Shown: positions 16,556-26,661, counted from the stretch's first letter. The stretch is DNA of 64,000 bases from Mesorhizobium sp. M3A.F.Ca.ET.080.04.2.1 (GCF_003952525.1 NZ_CP034451.1:5866501-5930500), one strand, 5' to 3'. Program-made: numbers and translations. The notes: a model not told the origin generated them from the letters alone.

Positions 16556-18370
16556 ATGCATGACACTATGCAGACGGCGCGCCGAATGACGGGCGAAAGG
16601 CGTTTCTTCCTCGATGTCAGGCAGTCGGCCAACGGTGTTTGCTGGGAACATCGGCTGACTGAGCGGCAGGACATGACGGCGCTTGCCATCGCGCAGGGCT
16701 TTGGCGTGCCCGACATCGTGGCGCGCGTTCTGGCCGGGCGCAACGTCGCCGTGGAACAGACCGAGCGCTTTCTCGATCCGACCATCCGCGAGTTGTTGCC
16801 TAACCCAGCCTCATTGACGGACATGGAAAAGGCGGCCGCGCGGCTGGCTGACGCAATCGTGGCCCATGAGAAGGTGGCCATCTTCGGCGACTACGACGTA
16901 GACGGCGCGGCCTCGTCGGCGTTGCTCAAGCGCTTTCTTACGCATTTTTCGGTGCCGTCCGAGATCTACATCCCAGACCGGATCTTCGAAGGCTATGGCC
17001 CCAACCCGGAGGCCATAAGAGAGCTCATCTCGCGCGGCGCGAAGCTGATCGTCACCGTCGATTGCGGCACCAACAGCGCCGCATCAATCGATGCGGCGAA
17101 GCAGGCGGGTGCCGATGTGGTGGTGCTCGACCATCATCAGGTCGGCGGGCCGCTGCCGGCTGCGGATGCCGTGGTCAACCCCAATCGCGAAGACGATCTG
17201 TCCGGGCAGGGGCATCTCTGCGCCGCGGGTGTCGTCTTCCTTTGCCTGGTGCAGACGGCGAAGGTCCTGCGCGAGAGATTGCCGGACAGAACGCCTCCCG
17301 ATCTGCTCTCACTGCTCGACCTCGCCGCGCTGGCGACGGTGTGCGACGTCGTCCCGCTCACCGGCGTCAATCGCGCCTTCGTGGTCAAGGGGCTTCAGGT
17401 GGCGCGCCAGCAGAAGAGCGAAGGGCTGGCAGCGCTTGCGCGGGTCTCGCGTATCGGCGAGCCGATCAACACCTTCCATCTCGCCTATCTGATCGGGCCG
17501 CGGATCAATGCCGGCGGGCGTATTGGGGATGCGGCGCTGGGCAGCCGGCTGCTGGCGACCGACGATCCCGTCGAGGCGGCAAGCATTGCAGAGACGCTCG
17601 ATCGCCTCAACCAGGAACGGCAGCAGATGGAACTGGAGATGCTGGCCGAAGCCCGCGCCGAAGCCGACGCCGAGCTTGCCGGCGGCAGCGGCCCGGCCAT
17701 CGTCGTCACCGCCAGCAACAGCTGGCATCCCGGCATCGTCGGACTGCTCGCTTCCCGGCTGAAGGAGCACTCGCGCCGGCCGGCATTCGCCGTTGCCTTC
17801 AATTCCACCGGCGTGGGAACCGGTTCGGGCCGCTCGGTGTCCGGCTTCGATCTCGGCCGGCTGGTGCGCGCGGCCGCCGAGGCCGGGCTGATCGTCAAGG
17901 GCGGCGGCCACGGCATGGCGGCGGGCATCACGGTCGAGCGGGCAAAGCTCGGTGCGCTGAGGGCATTTTTCGAGGAGCATGCGGCCGCGGATGTCTTCCG
18001 GCTGCAGAATGAGGAGAGCCTGGCCATCGACGGCGCGCTCGCCGCCGAAGGCGCAACGCTCGATCTGATCGATGAGCTGGAAAGGGCCGGACCTTTCGGG
18101 GCCGGGCACGCAGCGCCGGTTTTCGCGCTGCCGCGGCACAGGCTGGCCGATGCGCGGCCGGTCGGCACCAATCACATCCGCGCCGAACTGATCTCGCAAA
18201 GTGGCGGCCGTATCCAGGCGATGGCCTTTCGCGCCGTCGATACTTTGCTTGGCGAATTCCTGTTCAGGAACAGGGGCAAGACGGTGCATGTTGCCGGATC
18301 TCTTTCGGCGAACCACTGGAACGGGAACCGCACAGTGCAGTTCCGCATCACCGATGCGGTGCTCGCCTGA
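16556..18370 (+). CDS. recJ: Single-stranded-DNA exonuclease RecJ
   Basis: RecJ degrades single-stranded DNA 5' to 3' in recombinational repair and mismatch repair. The 604-residue protein has the DHH-family motifs: DYDVDGA (Asp112, Asp114, Asp116), VDCGTNS, and the DHH triad at 192-194. The DHHA1 domain follows with the GGGHGMAAG motif. The C-terminal OB domain is present. Two in-frame ATGs (16556 and 16568) are possible; neither has a strong ribosome binding site. The gene is convergent with the patatin gene, with only 25 bases between stops. Confidence 0.95.
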   Translation: MHDTMQTARRMTGERRFFLDVRQSANGVCWEHRLTERQDMTALAIAQGFGVPDIVARVLAGRNVAVEQTERFLDPTIRELLPNPASLTDMEKAAARLADAIVAHEKVAIFGDYDVDGAASSALLKRFLTHFSVPSEIYIPDRIFEGYGPNPEAIRELISRGAKLIVTVDCGTNSAASIDAAKQAGADVVVLDHHQVGGPLPAADAVVNPNREDDLSGQGHLCAAGVVFLCLVQTAKVLRERLPDRTPPDLLSLLDLAALATVCDVVPLTGVNRAFVVKGLQVARQQKSEGLAALARVSRIGEPINTFHLAYLIGPRINAGGRIGDAALGSRLLATDDPVEAASIAETLDRLNQERQQMELEMLAEARAEADAELAGGSGPAIVVTASNSWHPGIVGLLASRLKEHSRRPAFAVAFNSTGVGTGSGRSVSGFDLGRLVRAAAEAGLIVKGGGHGMAAGITVERAKLGALRAFFEEHAAADVFRLQNEESLAIDGALAAEGATLDLIDELERAGPFGAGHAAPVFALPRHRLADARPVGTNHIRAELISQSGGRIQAMAFRAVDTLLGEFLFRNRGKTVHVAGSLSANHWNGNRTVQFRITDAVLA

Positions 18371-18395
18371 CAACAATGCTCGGGCGGGGTTGCGA

Positions 18396-19364
18396 TCAGG
18401 CCAGGACCGACTGCAGGCGGGTCAGCTCGCTGATCTGCGCCATCGTCGCCTGGTAGCCGAGACGGATGGCCTCGTCGGCGCGATGGAACTCGGTGAGGCC
18501 GATGTGGCTGAGCTTCGGCTGCAACGACATGTCGGGCGGATCGCCGGCCATTCTGGCCCGCGAGATCCGATCCTGAATAATGTTGAAGGCCTCGACCATG
18601 ACGCCGGTGATGCCGAGACGTGTGTGATGCGCCTGGTGCTCGGACAGGCCCGCGCTGCTCGGCGCGTCGTTTTCGATGACGAGTTCGCCGGCGCTGTGCT
18701 TGATGACCGCGGCGCGACCGAACAGGTCGTAGTGGAGATTAACCGCCACCACCAGCGGCTGTTCATAGGCGCGGCAGACCGATACCGGCACCGGATTGAC
18801 CAGCGCGCCGTCGACCAGCACGCGGCCGTTGCAAGTCACCGGCTCGAATACGCCGGGTAGCGCGTAGGATGCGCGCATCGCTGTGATCAGCGAGCCGCTC
18901 GACAGCCAGATCTCGTGCCCGGTGCGGATTTCAGAGGTGACGGCGACGAACGGCCTCGACAGATCCTCGAAGCGGGTGCCCGTCAGATGCTCGCGCAAAC
19001 GCGCGTCGAGCTTCATGCCGCCGAACAGGCCGCTGCCGCGCAGATTGAAATCGAGGAGGCCGAAGATGCGGCGCTTGGTCAGGCTCCTGGCGAACTCTTC
19101 CAGCTCGTCGAGCTTGCCGGCAAGATAGCAGCCGCCGACAAGCGCCCCGATCGAGGTGCCGGCTATCATCGACACTTCGATGCCGGCTTCGTCCAAGGCG
19201 CGCAGCACGCCGATATGGGCCCAGCCGCGGGCGCAGCCGCCGCCGAGCGCCAGGGAAATGCCCATCCTCTTCGCCGACTTCGGGTCGGGCACGCCGCCGG
19301 ACGATGCAGGGCCGTTGGCCTCCTGAACGTCAGGTCTGCTGCGCAATGACGCCCATTCGAGCAT
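18396..19364 (-). CDS. Patatin-like phospholipase
   Basis: The protein is a patatin-family serine lipase/esterase of about 322 residues. It has the oxyanion-hole motif LGGGCARGWAHIG, the nucleophile elbow GTSIG (Ser about 71) and the catalytic-dyad motif DGALVN (Asp about 185). No signal peptide is seen, so it is probably cytosolic or peripheral, as in the RssA/YchK group. Two adjacent ATGs (19367 and 19364) follow GGGAG; the second has the better spacing. The substrate is unknown; family members act on phospholipids or thioesters. Confidence 0.9.
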   Translation of the reverse strand: MLEWASLRSRPDVQEANGPASSGGVPDPKSAKRMGISLALGGGCARGWAHIGVLRALDEAGIEVSMIAGTSIGALVGGCYLAGKLDELEEFARSLTKRRIFGLLDFNLRGSGLFGGMKLDARLREHLTGTRFEDLSRPFVAVTSEIRTGHEIWLSSGSLITAMRASYALPGVFEPVTCNGRVLVDGALVNPVPVSVCRAYEQPLVVAVNLHYDLFGRAAVIKHSAGELVIENDAPSSAGLSEHQAHHTRLGITGVMVEAFNIIQDRISRARMAGDPPDMSLQPKLSHIGLTEFHRADEAIRLGYQATMAQISELTRLQSVLA

Positions 19365-19448
19365 CATGATCTCCCTTGTCCCACATCCCTTCTACAGGAA
19401 GGTTGTTTGAGAATAGTGAATATGAGTGGTTGGTGAATATTGAATGGT

Positions 19449-19907
19449 TCACACCGGCTTCCGATACGTCTGTTCAGTATCGAACAGCGGCTTGCTGCCA
19501 TCGTCGGCAAGCACCGCCTTGCCGTCGTTGAGCCCCACCGTCCGATAAAAGCAGGAACGTCTTCCCGTGTGACAAGTTGCGTCGTGGCCCAACACTTTCA
19601 CGCGCAACCATATCGCGTCTTGGTCACAATCCGTGCGCATCTCGACAACGTGCTGGAAATTGCCCGAGGTTTCGCCCTTCTTCCACAGAGCGTTGCGCGA
19701 GCGCGACCAGTAATGGGCGATGCCCGTTTCAAGTGTCAGAGACAGCGCCTGCGCGTTCATGTGGGCGACCATCAATAGCATGCCGTCGCCGGCATCGGTG
19801 ACGACCACGGTGACGAGGCCGGCGGCGTCGAAGCGCGGAGAAAGTGCGGTACCTTCCTCCAGCGCTTTCTTGTCCTTTGGAGCTTCGGAAAACTGCAGTG
19901 CCGACAT
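19449..19907 (-). CDS. hisI: Phosphoribosyl-AMP cyclohydrolase
   Basis: HisI opens the purine ring of phosphoribosyl-AMP, the third step of histidine synthesis. The 152-residue product has both family signatures: the metal-binding DCDQDA and the zinc-binding [10 protein letters not shown]. The frame is open upstream, but the ATG at 19907 follows AAGGA at good spacing and gives the normal monofunctional length. HisE (pyrophosphohydrolase) is not fused, as is usual in alphaproteobacteria. It lies downstream of folE on the same strand, 168 bases away, an arrangement common in Rhizobiales. Confidence 0.95.
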   Translation of the reverse strand: MSALQFSEAPKDKKALEEGTALSPRFDAAGLVTVVVTDAGDGMLLMVAHMNAQALSLTLETGIAHYWSRSRNALWKKGETSGNFQHVVEMRTDCDQDAIWLRVKVLGHDATCHTGRRSCFYRTVGLNDGKAVLADDGSKPLFDTEQTYRKPV

Positions 19908-20075
19908 CGCCGGTCCTTGTCTGATTTGAAGGCGTGCTGATATCCGGCGAGGCCTGCGAAATGGCGGCGTCCTGCGCTTCCGGTGCTCGCGTACTACAAA
20001 TACGCTCTGCTCCGAAGGCCGCAAACCACCATTTTCGATCGAGGCTACGCCTTTTGCAGGTGAGCGCAGGCGCGC

Positions 20076-20702
20076 CTAATTGCGCACCATGGTCACGAAG
20101 CGGACCTGCTCTTCGGGCGTATCCTTGAAGACACCCGTGAACGTCGAGGTCAGCGTTGTGGAATCCTGCTTGCGGATGCCGCGCATGGCCATGCACATAT
20201 GCTCGGCCTCGATCATCACGGCGACGCCGCGCGGGTTGAGCACGTCCTGGATGACGCCGGCGATCTGCGCCGTCATTGCTTCCTGGGTCTGCAGGCGATG
20301 GGCGAAGATGTCGACGACGCGCGCGATCTTGGAGAGGCCGACGACCTTGCCATCCGGGAGATAGCCGACATGCGCCTTGCCGATGATCGGCACCATGTGG
20401 TGCTCGCAGTGCGAGTGGAACTTTATATCCCTGACGATGACGAGATCGTCATAGCCGGCCACCTCCTCGAAAGTGCGGCCGAGTTCCTCGGCCGGGCACA
20501 TGTCGTAGCCGTTGAACATCTCACGAAACGCCTTGGTGACGCGCTTAGGGGTATCGACCAGGCCTTCGCGGTCCGGATTGTCGCCGGTCCAGCGCAGCAA
20601 CGTGCGCACAGCGACCTCGACCTCGGCCTCGCTTGGGCGATCGGTGACCGGCTTTTCCATGTAGGACGAAGCAGGCATGAGTTTCTTGATGACGGCATCC
20701 AT
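20076..20702 (-). CDS. folE: GTP cyclohydrolase I
   Basis: FolE converts GTP to 7,8-dihydroneopterin triphosphate for folate and queuosine precursors. The 208-residue protein has the zinc and catalytic residues in [11 protein letters not shown] (Cys99, His101, His102) and in [11 protein letters not shown] (Cys170). Length and motifs are typical. It is transcribed away from the iron-sulfur scaffold gene, with a 240-base divergent region that must hold both promoters. Its zinc-independent paralogue FolE2 is not in the window. Confidence 0.96.
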   Translation of the reverse strand: MDAVIKKLMPASSYMEKPVTDRPSEAEVEVAVRTLLRWTGDNPDREGLVDTPKRVTKAFREMFNGYDMCPAEELGRTFEEVAGYDDLVIVRDIKFHSHCEHHMVPIIGKAHVGYLPDGKVVGLSKIARVVDIFAHRLQTQEAMTAQIAGVIQDVLNPRGVAVMIEAEHMCMAMRGIRKQDSTTLTSTFTGVFKDTPEEQVRFVTMVRN

Positions 20703-20942
20703 AAAGGCGTCTCCCGTAGTTCCCCTCTCAGGAGGAACGAGTTGAACGGACCACGACCTTTCGGGTGTTAGAAACTCGCCCGTTTCCAGCCCGTAAGCGG
20801 CGTGAACAGAGTGAGCAAGGACGGCGGCCTATGGTTGCCTTGTCGATGCCCGGCTGCCAGCATTATATATGGTCGTGCCCAGCGAAAGGAAGACGCAAGA
20901 ACGGCAAAGCCTGTTCGCTCGGCGGCGACGGACCGGAAAAAT

Positions 20943-21389
20943 ATGATCGACGAAGTCTACAACACGAAAATTCTTGGTTTTGCTGGAAATATCGCGCGCA
21001 TCGGCCGGCTCGACCACCCCGATGCGACCGCGAGGGCGCACTCCAAATTGTGCGGCTCGACCGTCACCGTCGACTTGAAAATGGATGGCGATGTCGTGAC
21101 CGACTTCGCTCATGACGTGAAAGCTTGCGCGCTCGGCCAGGCTTCGTCCTCGATCATGGCCCGCAACGTTGTCGGCGCTAACGCCGATGAGCTGCGCGCG
21201 GTGCGCGAGACGATGTTGAAGATGCTGAAGGAGAACGGCGCGCCGCCGGAAGGCCGTTTCGCCGACTTGAAATATCTGGAGCCGGTGCGCGACTACAAAG
21301 CGCGCCACGCCTCGACCATGCTGACCTTCGACGCGGTGGTCGACGCGATCGGCCAGATCGAGAAGAAGCGCGCCGGACAGGCGGCTTGA
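20943..21389 (+). CDS. NifU/IscU-like iron-sulfur scaffold protein
   Basis: The 148-residue product is a SUF-associated U-type scaffold. Its Cys ligands appear in HSKLCGSTVTVDL and DVKACALGQASSS, and an acidic ligand is usual in the first block. Scaffold proteins assemble Fe-S clusters and pass them to carriers. The frame is open upstream to 20802, but the ATG at 20943 gives the family's normal N-terminus (IDEVYNTKILGFAGNI). No suf genes are adjacent. It probably starts the transcript that continues into the TolA-C-like gene and yidD. Confidence 0.9.
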   Translation: MIDEVYNTKILGFAGNIARIGRLDHPDATARAHSKLCGSTVTVDLKMDGDVVTDFAHDVKACALGQASSSIMARNVVGANADELRAVRETMLKMLKENGAPPEGRFADLKYLEPVRDYKARHASTMLTFDAVVDAIGQIEKKRAGQAA

Positions 21390-21431
21390 TATTTCACTCG
21401 GCTTTTGAGCTAACCATCACGGAGAAAGCGC

Positions 21432-21824
21432 TTGCGTTGGTTGATGGCAGCCTTGGGCCTTACTGTTTCGGTAGTACTGAACAGCTCTGCGATAAGTGCA
21501 GAGAGCGCTGCGATGCAGAAAGCTGGCGTCTACCTTTCTAACAAGCTGGCTGGCTGCTGGGCTCTCCCGGCCGACGGCGGGCCTGTGGTCACGCGTGTCC
21601 AAATCAGTTTGAATCGGGATGGTTCGCTAGCGGGATCGCCAAGAGTACTCAATCCTGCGAAAGCCCTGCAGGACAAGAGATTCAATGATAGCGCGGTTCG
21701 ATCAATTGTCCGATGCGCACCCTTCACCGGATTGGCGGTTTATGCCGATAGCTATGAAGTCTGGCGCGAAATGGTCGTCACGTTCGATTCCCGAGATACG
21801 TTGTCCAGCGCGCAGCCAAAGTAG
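21432..21824 (+). CDS. Secreted TolA/TonB C-terminal-like protein
   Basis: A 130-residue protein with an N-terminal signal peptide (about 1-23). The mature domain resembles the C-terminal domain of TolA as found in rhizobial envelope proteins: VQISLNRDGSLAG, a central helix (AVRSIVRCAPF) and a final WREMVVTFD strand. Two Cys in the mature part could form a disulfide. The start is a TTG just after GGAGAAAG; an ATG at 21444 is the alternative. A role as a periplasmic partner of the cell envelope is inferred from the fold only. It precedes yidD on the same strand. Confidence 0.75.
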   Translation: MRWLMAALGLTVSVVLNSSAISAESAAMQKAGVYLSNKLAGCWALPADGGPVVTRVQISLNRDGSLAGSPRVLNPAKALQDKRFNDSAVRSIVRCAPFTGLAVYADSYEVWREMVVTFDSRDTLSSAQPK

Positions 21825-21926
21825 GAGTCGATCGGCAGCTCCAGGCCATAAGGGCAAAAGAGCTTTGCGTTCCCGGCCCGAAGCCCACATCTATCGCGCA
21901 GCGAAACGCGCTGCGGAGCAAAGCGG

Positions 21927-22301
21927 TTGGCTGACCACCATGGACATGCGCATGGCGCCCGGCCCATCCAGCGCGGACGCAACTGGCCGGGGCCCTGGCG
22001 CAAGACGCCGGGCCGCGTCCTCGGCACGTCGCTCGTGCGCCTTTACCAGCTGACGCTCTCCGGTTTTGTCGGCAACAGCTGCCGGCATCTGCCGACCTGT
22101 TCCGAATACGCGCATGAGGCGATCGCCCGCCATGGTCTATGGGCCGGCGGCTGGATGGCCCTATTTCGGGTCTCGCGCTGCGGACCATTCGGATCCCATG
22201 GCATCGACCGGGTGCCGGAGACGCTTGCCCAACGCTATGTCTGGTTCATGCCATGGCGCTACTGGCAGATCGGCAAGAAGCGCGGCGAAAGGGACGCTTA
22301 G
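21927..22301 (+). CDS. yidD: Membrane protein insertion efficiency factor YidD
   Basis: YidD is a small membrane-associated protein that aids Sec/YidC-dependent insertion. The 124-residue product has the family pattern LVRLYQLTLSGFVGNSCRHL, PTCSEYAHEAI and SRCGPFGSHGID, including the three conserved Cys. The N-terminal extension is His/Arg rich and longer than in many homologues. The start is a TTG with GGAG nine bases upstream. In many bacteria yidD sits in the rnpA-yidC cluster; here, as in other Rhizobiales, it is separate and follows the iron-sulfur scaffold region. Confidence 0.92.
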   Translation: MADHHGHAHGARPIQRGRNWPGPWRKTPGRVLGTSLVRLYQLTLSGFVGNSCRHLPTCSEYAHEAIARHGLWAGGWMALFRVSRCGPFGSHGIDRVPETLAQRYVWFMPWRYWQIGKKRGERDA

Positions 22302-22442
22302 CTGGGGACCTTTCGCTGGGGCGTTTTTACGCTCTGTTAGGCTTAACATCGATCTGCACAAACACTGCGAATTTGAGACAAAATCGAGACAAGGCGCCTC
22401 GCTAAGCCGCGCTGGGTAATCCCAGCCAGGAGTGAGATTCGC

Positions 22443-23252
22443 ATGCGCCAGATGGACCGCTATCCCTTTATTTTTGCTGTCGTTCTCTTCCTGTTGGCCT
22501 GGATGCTGGGTCTGCCGATGCGGGCGCAGTCCGCACCTCTTGCGGACATTCACTGCACGCTGATCCAGGATGCTGAAAGCGGGGCGACGCTGTACCAGGA
22601 CGGGATCTGCGACCAGCGCGCCAGCCCGGCGTCCACCTTCAAGGTGCCTCTGGCCTTGATGGGCTACGATTCCGGAATCCTCAGCGACGAGCATACGCCG
22701 AGCTGGGACTACAAGGCCGAGTTCAACGCCGTGAAACGGGACCAGAAAACGGTCGACCCGATCATCTGGGAACGCGATTCCATCATCTGGTACTCCCGCG
22801 AGATCACGCGCCGGCTCGGCGCCGATCGCTTCGCCGGCTATGTGTCGAAGTTCGGCTACGGCAATGCGGATGTCTCCGGCAGCGCCGGCAAGAATGACGG
22901 CCTGACCAATTCCTGGGTGGATTCCTCGCTCGAAATTTCGCCGGTGGAGCAGGCGGCGTTTCTGCGCAGCCTGCTCGCCGGCAAGATGCCGGCGTCCGCC
23001 AAGGCCCAAGAGTTGGCCAGGGCGATCATCCCAAGCTTCAACGCCGGCGACTGGACCGTCCAGGGCAAAACCGGCACCACGAGGATTGGCAGCAGCAAGC
23101 GGTCGCTCGGCTGGTTCATCGGTTGGGCCGAGAAGGACGGCCGCCGGATCGTCTTCGCCCGGCTGGTCGCCGATGCCACGCGCGGCAATATGCCGAAGGG
23201 CCCCGCTACCCGGGCCGCTTTCCTGAAGGATTTGCCCGCTCTCATCAAATAG
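22443..23252 (+). CDS. Class D beta-lactamase
   Basis: The 269-residue protein has an N-terminal signal or anchor (about 8-30) and the class D serine beta-lactamase motifs in order: STFK (Ser64, Lys67), a YSRE motif in place of S-x-V (Ser118), YGN (139-141) and KTG (209-211). The mature enzyme would be periplasmic and hydrolyse beta-lactams through an acyl-enzyme with a carbamylated Lys67. It is chromosomal, with codon use like its neighbours and no mobile element nearby, so it is likely intrinsic. The atypical second motif leaves real activity and spectrum open. Confidence 0.92.
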   Translation: MRQMDRYPFIFAVVLFLLAWMLGLPMRAQSAPLADIHCTLIQDAESGATLYQDGICDQRASPASTFKVPLALMGYDSGILSDEHTPSWDYKAEFNAVKRDQKTVDPIIWERDSIIWYSREITRRLGADRFAGYVSKFGYGNADVSGSAGKNDGLTNSWVDSSLEISPVEQAAFLRSLLAGKMPASAKAQELARAIIPSFNAGDWTVQGKTGTTRIGSSKRSLGWFIGWAEKDGRRIVFARLVADATRGNMPKGPATRAAFLKDLPALIK

Positions 23253-23396
23253 AGCCGGCTCGCGACTTTACGGCGCCGGAATCTGCCCATAAAAGACTGC
23301 GCCGCCGGAACCTCCGGCCCTGCATGGCTCAGCACATTCGCGCGACATGCAATTCACCACCCGCGCTCGTTTGCGGGACTGGATAGGAGAACTCTG

Positions 23397-25370
23397 ATGC
23401 TGAATTCCGTTTCCCTGACATTTCCCGATGGTTCCATGCGTGAGTATGACGCGGCGATGACCGGCGCCGGTCTCGCCGAGTCGATCTCCAAGTCGCTGGC
23501 CAAGAAGGCCGTGGCCTATGCCATCGACGGCACGCTTCGCGATCTTTCCGATCCGCTCGGCAAGTCCGGCAAGGTCGAGATCATCACCCGCGACGATCCC
23601 CGTGCGCTGGAACTCATCCGCCACGACGCAGCCCATGTGCTGGCCGAGGCCGTGCAGGAATTGTGGCCGGGAACGCAGGTGACCATCGGACCGGTCATCG
23701 AGAATGGATTCTACTACGATTTCGCGCGCAACGAGCCGTTCACGCCGGACGATTTCCCGGCGATCGAGAAAAAGATGCGCGAGATCATCCAGCGCAACAA
23801 ACCCTTCACCAAGGAGGTCTGGTCGCGCGAGAAGGCGAAGAAGGTCTTCGCCGACAAGGGCGAGCGCTACAAGATCGAGCTGATCGACGCCATCCCGGAA
23901 GACCAGGACCTGAAGATTTACGCGCAGGGCGACTGGTTCGACCTGTGTCGCGGACCGCACATGGCCTCGACCGGACAGATCGGCAACGCCTTCAAGCTAA
24001 TGAAGGTGGCGGGAGCGTACTGGCGCGGCGATTCCAACAATCCGATGCTGACGCGCATCTATGGCACGGCCTTTGCCGACCAGGCGCAGCTCGATGCCTA
24101 CCAGACGCTGCTCGAGGAGGCCGAAAAGCGCGATCACCGGAAGCTTGGCCGCGAGATGGACCTGTTTCATTTCCAGGAAGAGGGACCGGGCGTCGTCTTC
24201 TGGCACGCCAAGGGCTGGAGGATATTCCAGAACCTGGTCAACTACATGCGCCGCCGCCTCGACGAGCACGGCTATGAGGAGGTGAATGCGCCGCAGGTGC
24301 TGGACAAGAGCCTGTGGGAAACCTCAGGCCACTGGGGCTGGTATCGCGACGCGATGTTCAAGGTCACCGTCGCCGGCGACGACACTGACGACGACCGCGT
24401 CTTCGCGCTGAAGCCGATGAACTGCCCCGGCCATGTGCAGATCTTCAAGCATGGGTTGAAGTCTTATCGCGAACTGCCCGTAAAGCTTGCCGAGTTCGGC
24501 AATGTACACCGGTACGAACCGTCGGGTGCGTTGCATGGGTTGATGCGCGTGCGCGGCTTCACCCAGGACGACGCGCATATCTTCTGCACCGAGGAGCAGC
24601 TTGCGGCGGAGTGCCTGCGCATCAACGACCTGATCTTGTCGACCTATGCCGATTTCGGCTTCGACGAAGTCAGCGTGAAGCTGTCGACGCGGCCGGACAA
24701 GCGCGTCGGCACCGATGAGGCCTGGGACCATGCCGAGGCGATCATGAGCAACGTGCTGGAGACGATCCGCACGCGCTCCGGCAACCGCATCAAGACCTCG
24801 ATCAACCCGGGCGAGGGCGCCTTCTACGGCCCGAAATTCGAATATGTGCTGAAGGACGCCATCGGCCGCGAATGGCAGTGCGGCACGACGCAGGTCGACT
24901 TCAACCTGCCGGAGCGTTTCGGCGCCTTCTACATCGGCTCGGATTCGGAGAAGAAGCAGCCGGTGATGGTGCATCGCGCGGTGTGCGGCTCGATGGAGCG
25001 ATTCCTCGGCATCCTGATCGAGAACTACTCCGGCCATTTCCCGCTCTGGTTCGCACCGCTGCAGGTGGTGGTGGCGACAATCACCTCCGATGCCGACGAT
25101 TATGCGAGGAAGGTCGTCGACCGGCTGAAGGCCGCAGGCCTGTTGGCCGAGGTCGACTTGCGAAACGAGAAGATCAACTACAAGGTGCGCGAGCACAGCC
25201 TGGCCAAGGTTCCGGTCATCCTCGTCTGCGGCAAGCGCGAGGCGGAAGAAGAGACGGTCAACATGCGCCGGCTCGGCTCCCGCGACCAGGAATCGCTCAA
25301 GCTCGCTGACGCAGTGAAATCGCTGGCAGACGAGGCGATCTCTCCGGACCGCAGGCGCCGCGCCGCCTGA
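23397..25370 (+). CDS. thrS: Threonyl-tRNA synthetase
   Basis: ThrRS charges tRNA-Thr and edits misacylated serine. The 657-residue protein has an N-terminal TGS domain (1 to about 62) and an editing domain with HDAAH near residue 80. The class II core contains the zinc Cys343 in MNCPGH, motif 2 ([20 protein letters not shown]) and motif 3 ([10 protein letters not shown]), followed by the C-terminal anticodon-binding domain. The start has AGGAGA eight bases upstream. No T-box or operator-like leader is evident. A perfect hairpin 21 bases after the stop probably terminates the transcript. Confidence 0.98.
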   Translation: MLNSVSLTFPDGSMREYDAAMTGAGLAESISKSLAKKAVAYAIDGTLRDLSDPLGKSGKVEIITRDDPRALELIRHDAAHVLAEAVQELWPGTQVTIGPVIENGFYYDFARNEPFTPDDFPAIEKKMREIIQRNKPFTKEVWSREKAKKVFADKGERYKIELIDAIPEDQDLKIYAQGDWFDLCRGPHMASTGQIGNAFKLMKVAGAYWRGDSNNPMLTRIYGTAFADQAQLDAYQTLLEEAEKRDHRKLGREMDLFHFQEEGPGVVFWHAKGWRIFQNLVNYMRRRLDEHGYEEVNAPQVLDKSLWETSGHWGWYRDAMFKVTVAGDDTDDDRVFALKPMNCPGHVQIFKHGLKSYRELPVKLAEFGNVHRYEPSGALHGLMRVRGFTQDDAHIFCTEEQLAAECLRINDLILSTYADFGFDEVSVKLSTRPDKRVGTDEAWDHAEAIMSNVLETIRTRSGNRIKTSINPGEGAFYGPKFEYVLKDAIGREWQCGTTQVDFNLPERFGAFYIGSDSEKKQPVMVHRAVCGSMERFLGILIENYSGHFPLWFAPLQVVVATITSDADDYARKVVDRLKAAGLLAEVDLRNEKINYKVREHSLAKVPVILVCGKREAEEETVNMRRLGSRDQESLKLADAVKSLADEAISPDRRRRAA

Positions 25371-25391
25371 ATTCCCAAGACTTCTGCTCGG

Positions 25392-25417
25392 ATGGCGGTG
25401 GCATGCGCCACCGCCAT
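25392..25417 (+). terminator. Probable thrS terminator hairpin
   Basis: Perfect 11-bp arms ATGGCGGTGGC and GCCACCGCCAT with loop ATGC, 21 bases after the thrS stop, followed by a short TTT. The stem is very GC-rich and the U-tract weak, so termination may be imperfect. Confidence 0.65.
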
Positions 25418-25435
25418 TTGCGCCCGGCGGGGCTG

Positions 25436-25535
25436 GAGCGGTTCACCGTTTCAGGGAAACGGCAGACCGCTCGGTGGCCTTGTTCTGACGCAATTCCGGA
25501 CGGAAAACCGTTTCACACTTTTCCTGGGATTGCTC
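25436..25535. repeat. Rhizobiales intergenic palindrome, copy 2, with extra hairpin
   Basis: Two hairpins in tandem. The first (25436-25472) pairs GAGCGGT and ACCGTTTC with GAAACGG and ACCGCTC. The second (25488-25535) matches the reverse complement of the element at 15381-15426. It fills the gap between convergent thrS and the secreted protein gene, and its right edge touches the TAG stop of that gene. Confidence 0.8.
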
Positions 25536-26500
25536 TAGTCCGCGCCTTCCTCCGGATCGATGGCGGAGGATTCATTGGCCAAAACCTCGATTTCCTGGTT
25601 CTGGCCGGCCACGACGGCAAAATCCTTCTGGTAGATGCGGTCGCGGTTCTTGGCGATGATGGTGTATTGGCCCTCGGCCAGCACCATCGAGGCGAAGGCG
25701 CCGACGGCTTCCTTGATCGGGTCGCCGGATTCGTTGAGCAGCGACCAGGACGTATCGGCAATCGCTTCGCCGCCGGCCTCGCGCACCAGCTTCATCGTCA
25801 TTTCAGCCGCGCGGTGCTCGACGGTGGCTTGCGTCAGCTTGCCGGCCTCGACGCGGATGTCCGAGCGGATCACGGCGTTCACCGCGCCATAGGTAGAGAC
25901 GACGTGGTAAGTGCCGGCGTTCAGCCGCACCACCGTGTTCGGCTCGACATCGGGAATGATCAGCGCTCGGTCGCCATTGGGCTTGGCCTGACCTTCATAG
26001 ATCGCAAAGCGCAGCTTCTTCGGTGCGATATGCGCGCCGCCTGAGGTCACGGCGTCGAGCTCGAGGCCGCCGGCGTCGAGCACGACGTTCTCACGCTTGG
26101 GCTCCTTGCCGACCGTGATGCGCTTGGTGGCGCCGGCACGCCCGTAGGAGGCATGCACCAGATAGCTGCCGGGGTCGAGCTGGAACACCGCCGTGCCGCC
26201 ATGGGCGGATGCCACCATCGGCAGCTTGCCGTCGCCGGCAGCTTCGGGCCTGAACACCCGCCAGACCACGCCGCGGCCGATATCGGCGCCCTTGTCGGTC
26301 AACTGGGCAGAGAGGGTGATGGCACCGCCGCTGCCGCGGGCCAGCGATCCCTCGCTCTTCGGCGTCGCATAGCTCGAAATTCCCGGCAGTTTGAGCTTGT
26401 CGACTTCATTGGCGTTCTGTGCCAGCGCGAAGGAAAACGGCACCGCGAACAGCGCGGCGATGAGCCCGATCACGAAAAGGCGCAGAGTCCCCTCAAACAT
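25535..26500 (-). CDS. Secreted protein with three internal repeats
   Basis: A 321-residue exported protein of unknown function. Residues 1-27 form a signal peptide ending ALA. The mature part shows three related units of about 80 residues, each with a W/I-x-L-x-F-type strand, a loop, then G-[ST]-Y-x-[VI]-x-[AS] and a final V-x-[AV]-G-[KQ] strand. Examples are LDPGSYLVHASYGR, LNAGTYHVVSTYGA and LAEGQYTIIAKNRD. This looks like repeated small beta-sandwich domains of the prealbumin or carboxypeptidase-regulatory type. It is a conserved-looking envelope protein in a core context, convergent with thrS. The TAG stop lies at the edge of the palindromic element. Confidence 0.7.
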   Translation of the reverse strand: MFEGTLRLFVIGLIAALFAVPFSFALAQNANEVDKLKLPGISSYATPKSEGSLARGSGGAITLSAQLTDKGADIGRGVVWRVFRPEAAGDGKLPMVASAHGGTAVFQLDPGSYLVHASYGRAGATKRITVGKEPKRENVVLDAGGLELDAVTSGGAHIAPKKLRFAIYEGQAKPNGDRALIIPDVEPNTVVRLNAGTYHVVSTYGAVNAVIRSDIRVEAGKLTQATVEHRAAEMTMKLVREAGGEAIADTSWSLLNESGDPIKEAVGAFASMVLAEGQYTIIAKNRDRIYQKDFAVVAGQNQEIEVLANESSAIDPEEGAD

Positions 26501-26661
26501 GCCTTGCGTTGAAGCTTAAGGCGGTGGCAATTTCAAGGCTTAAGAGTTCGGGGCTCCCACCAACGGCTCTTTTGTCCGGCGCATACTGCGTCAATGCCCG
26601 AGCCGCCCGACCTCCCGATGGCGCGCTTCAGCTCAAAATTGAATTCAGGAGACTTCCGCCC

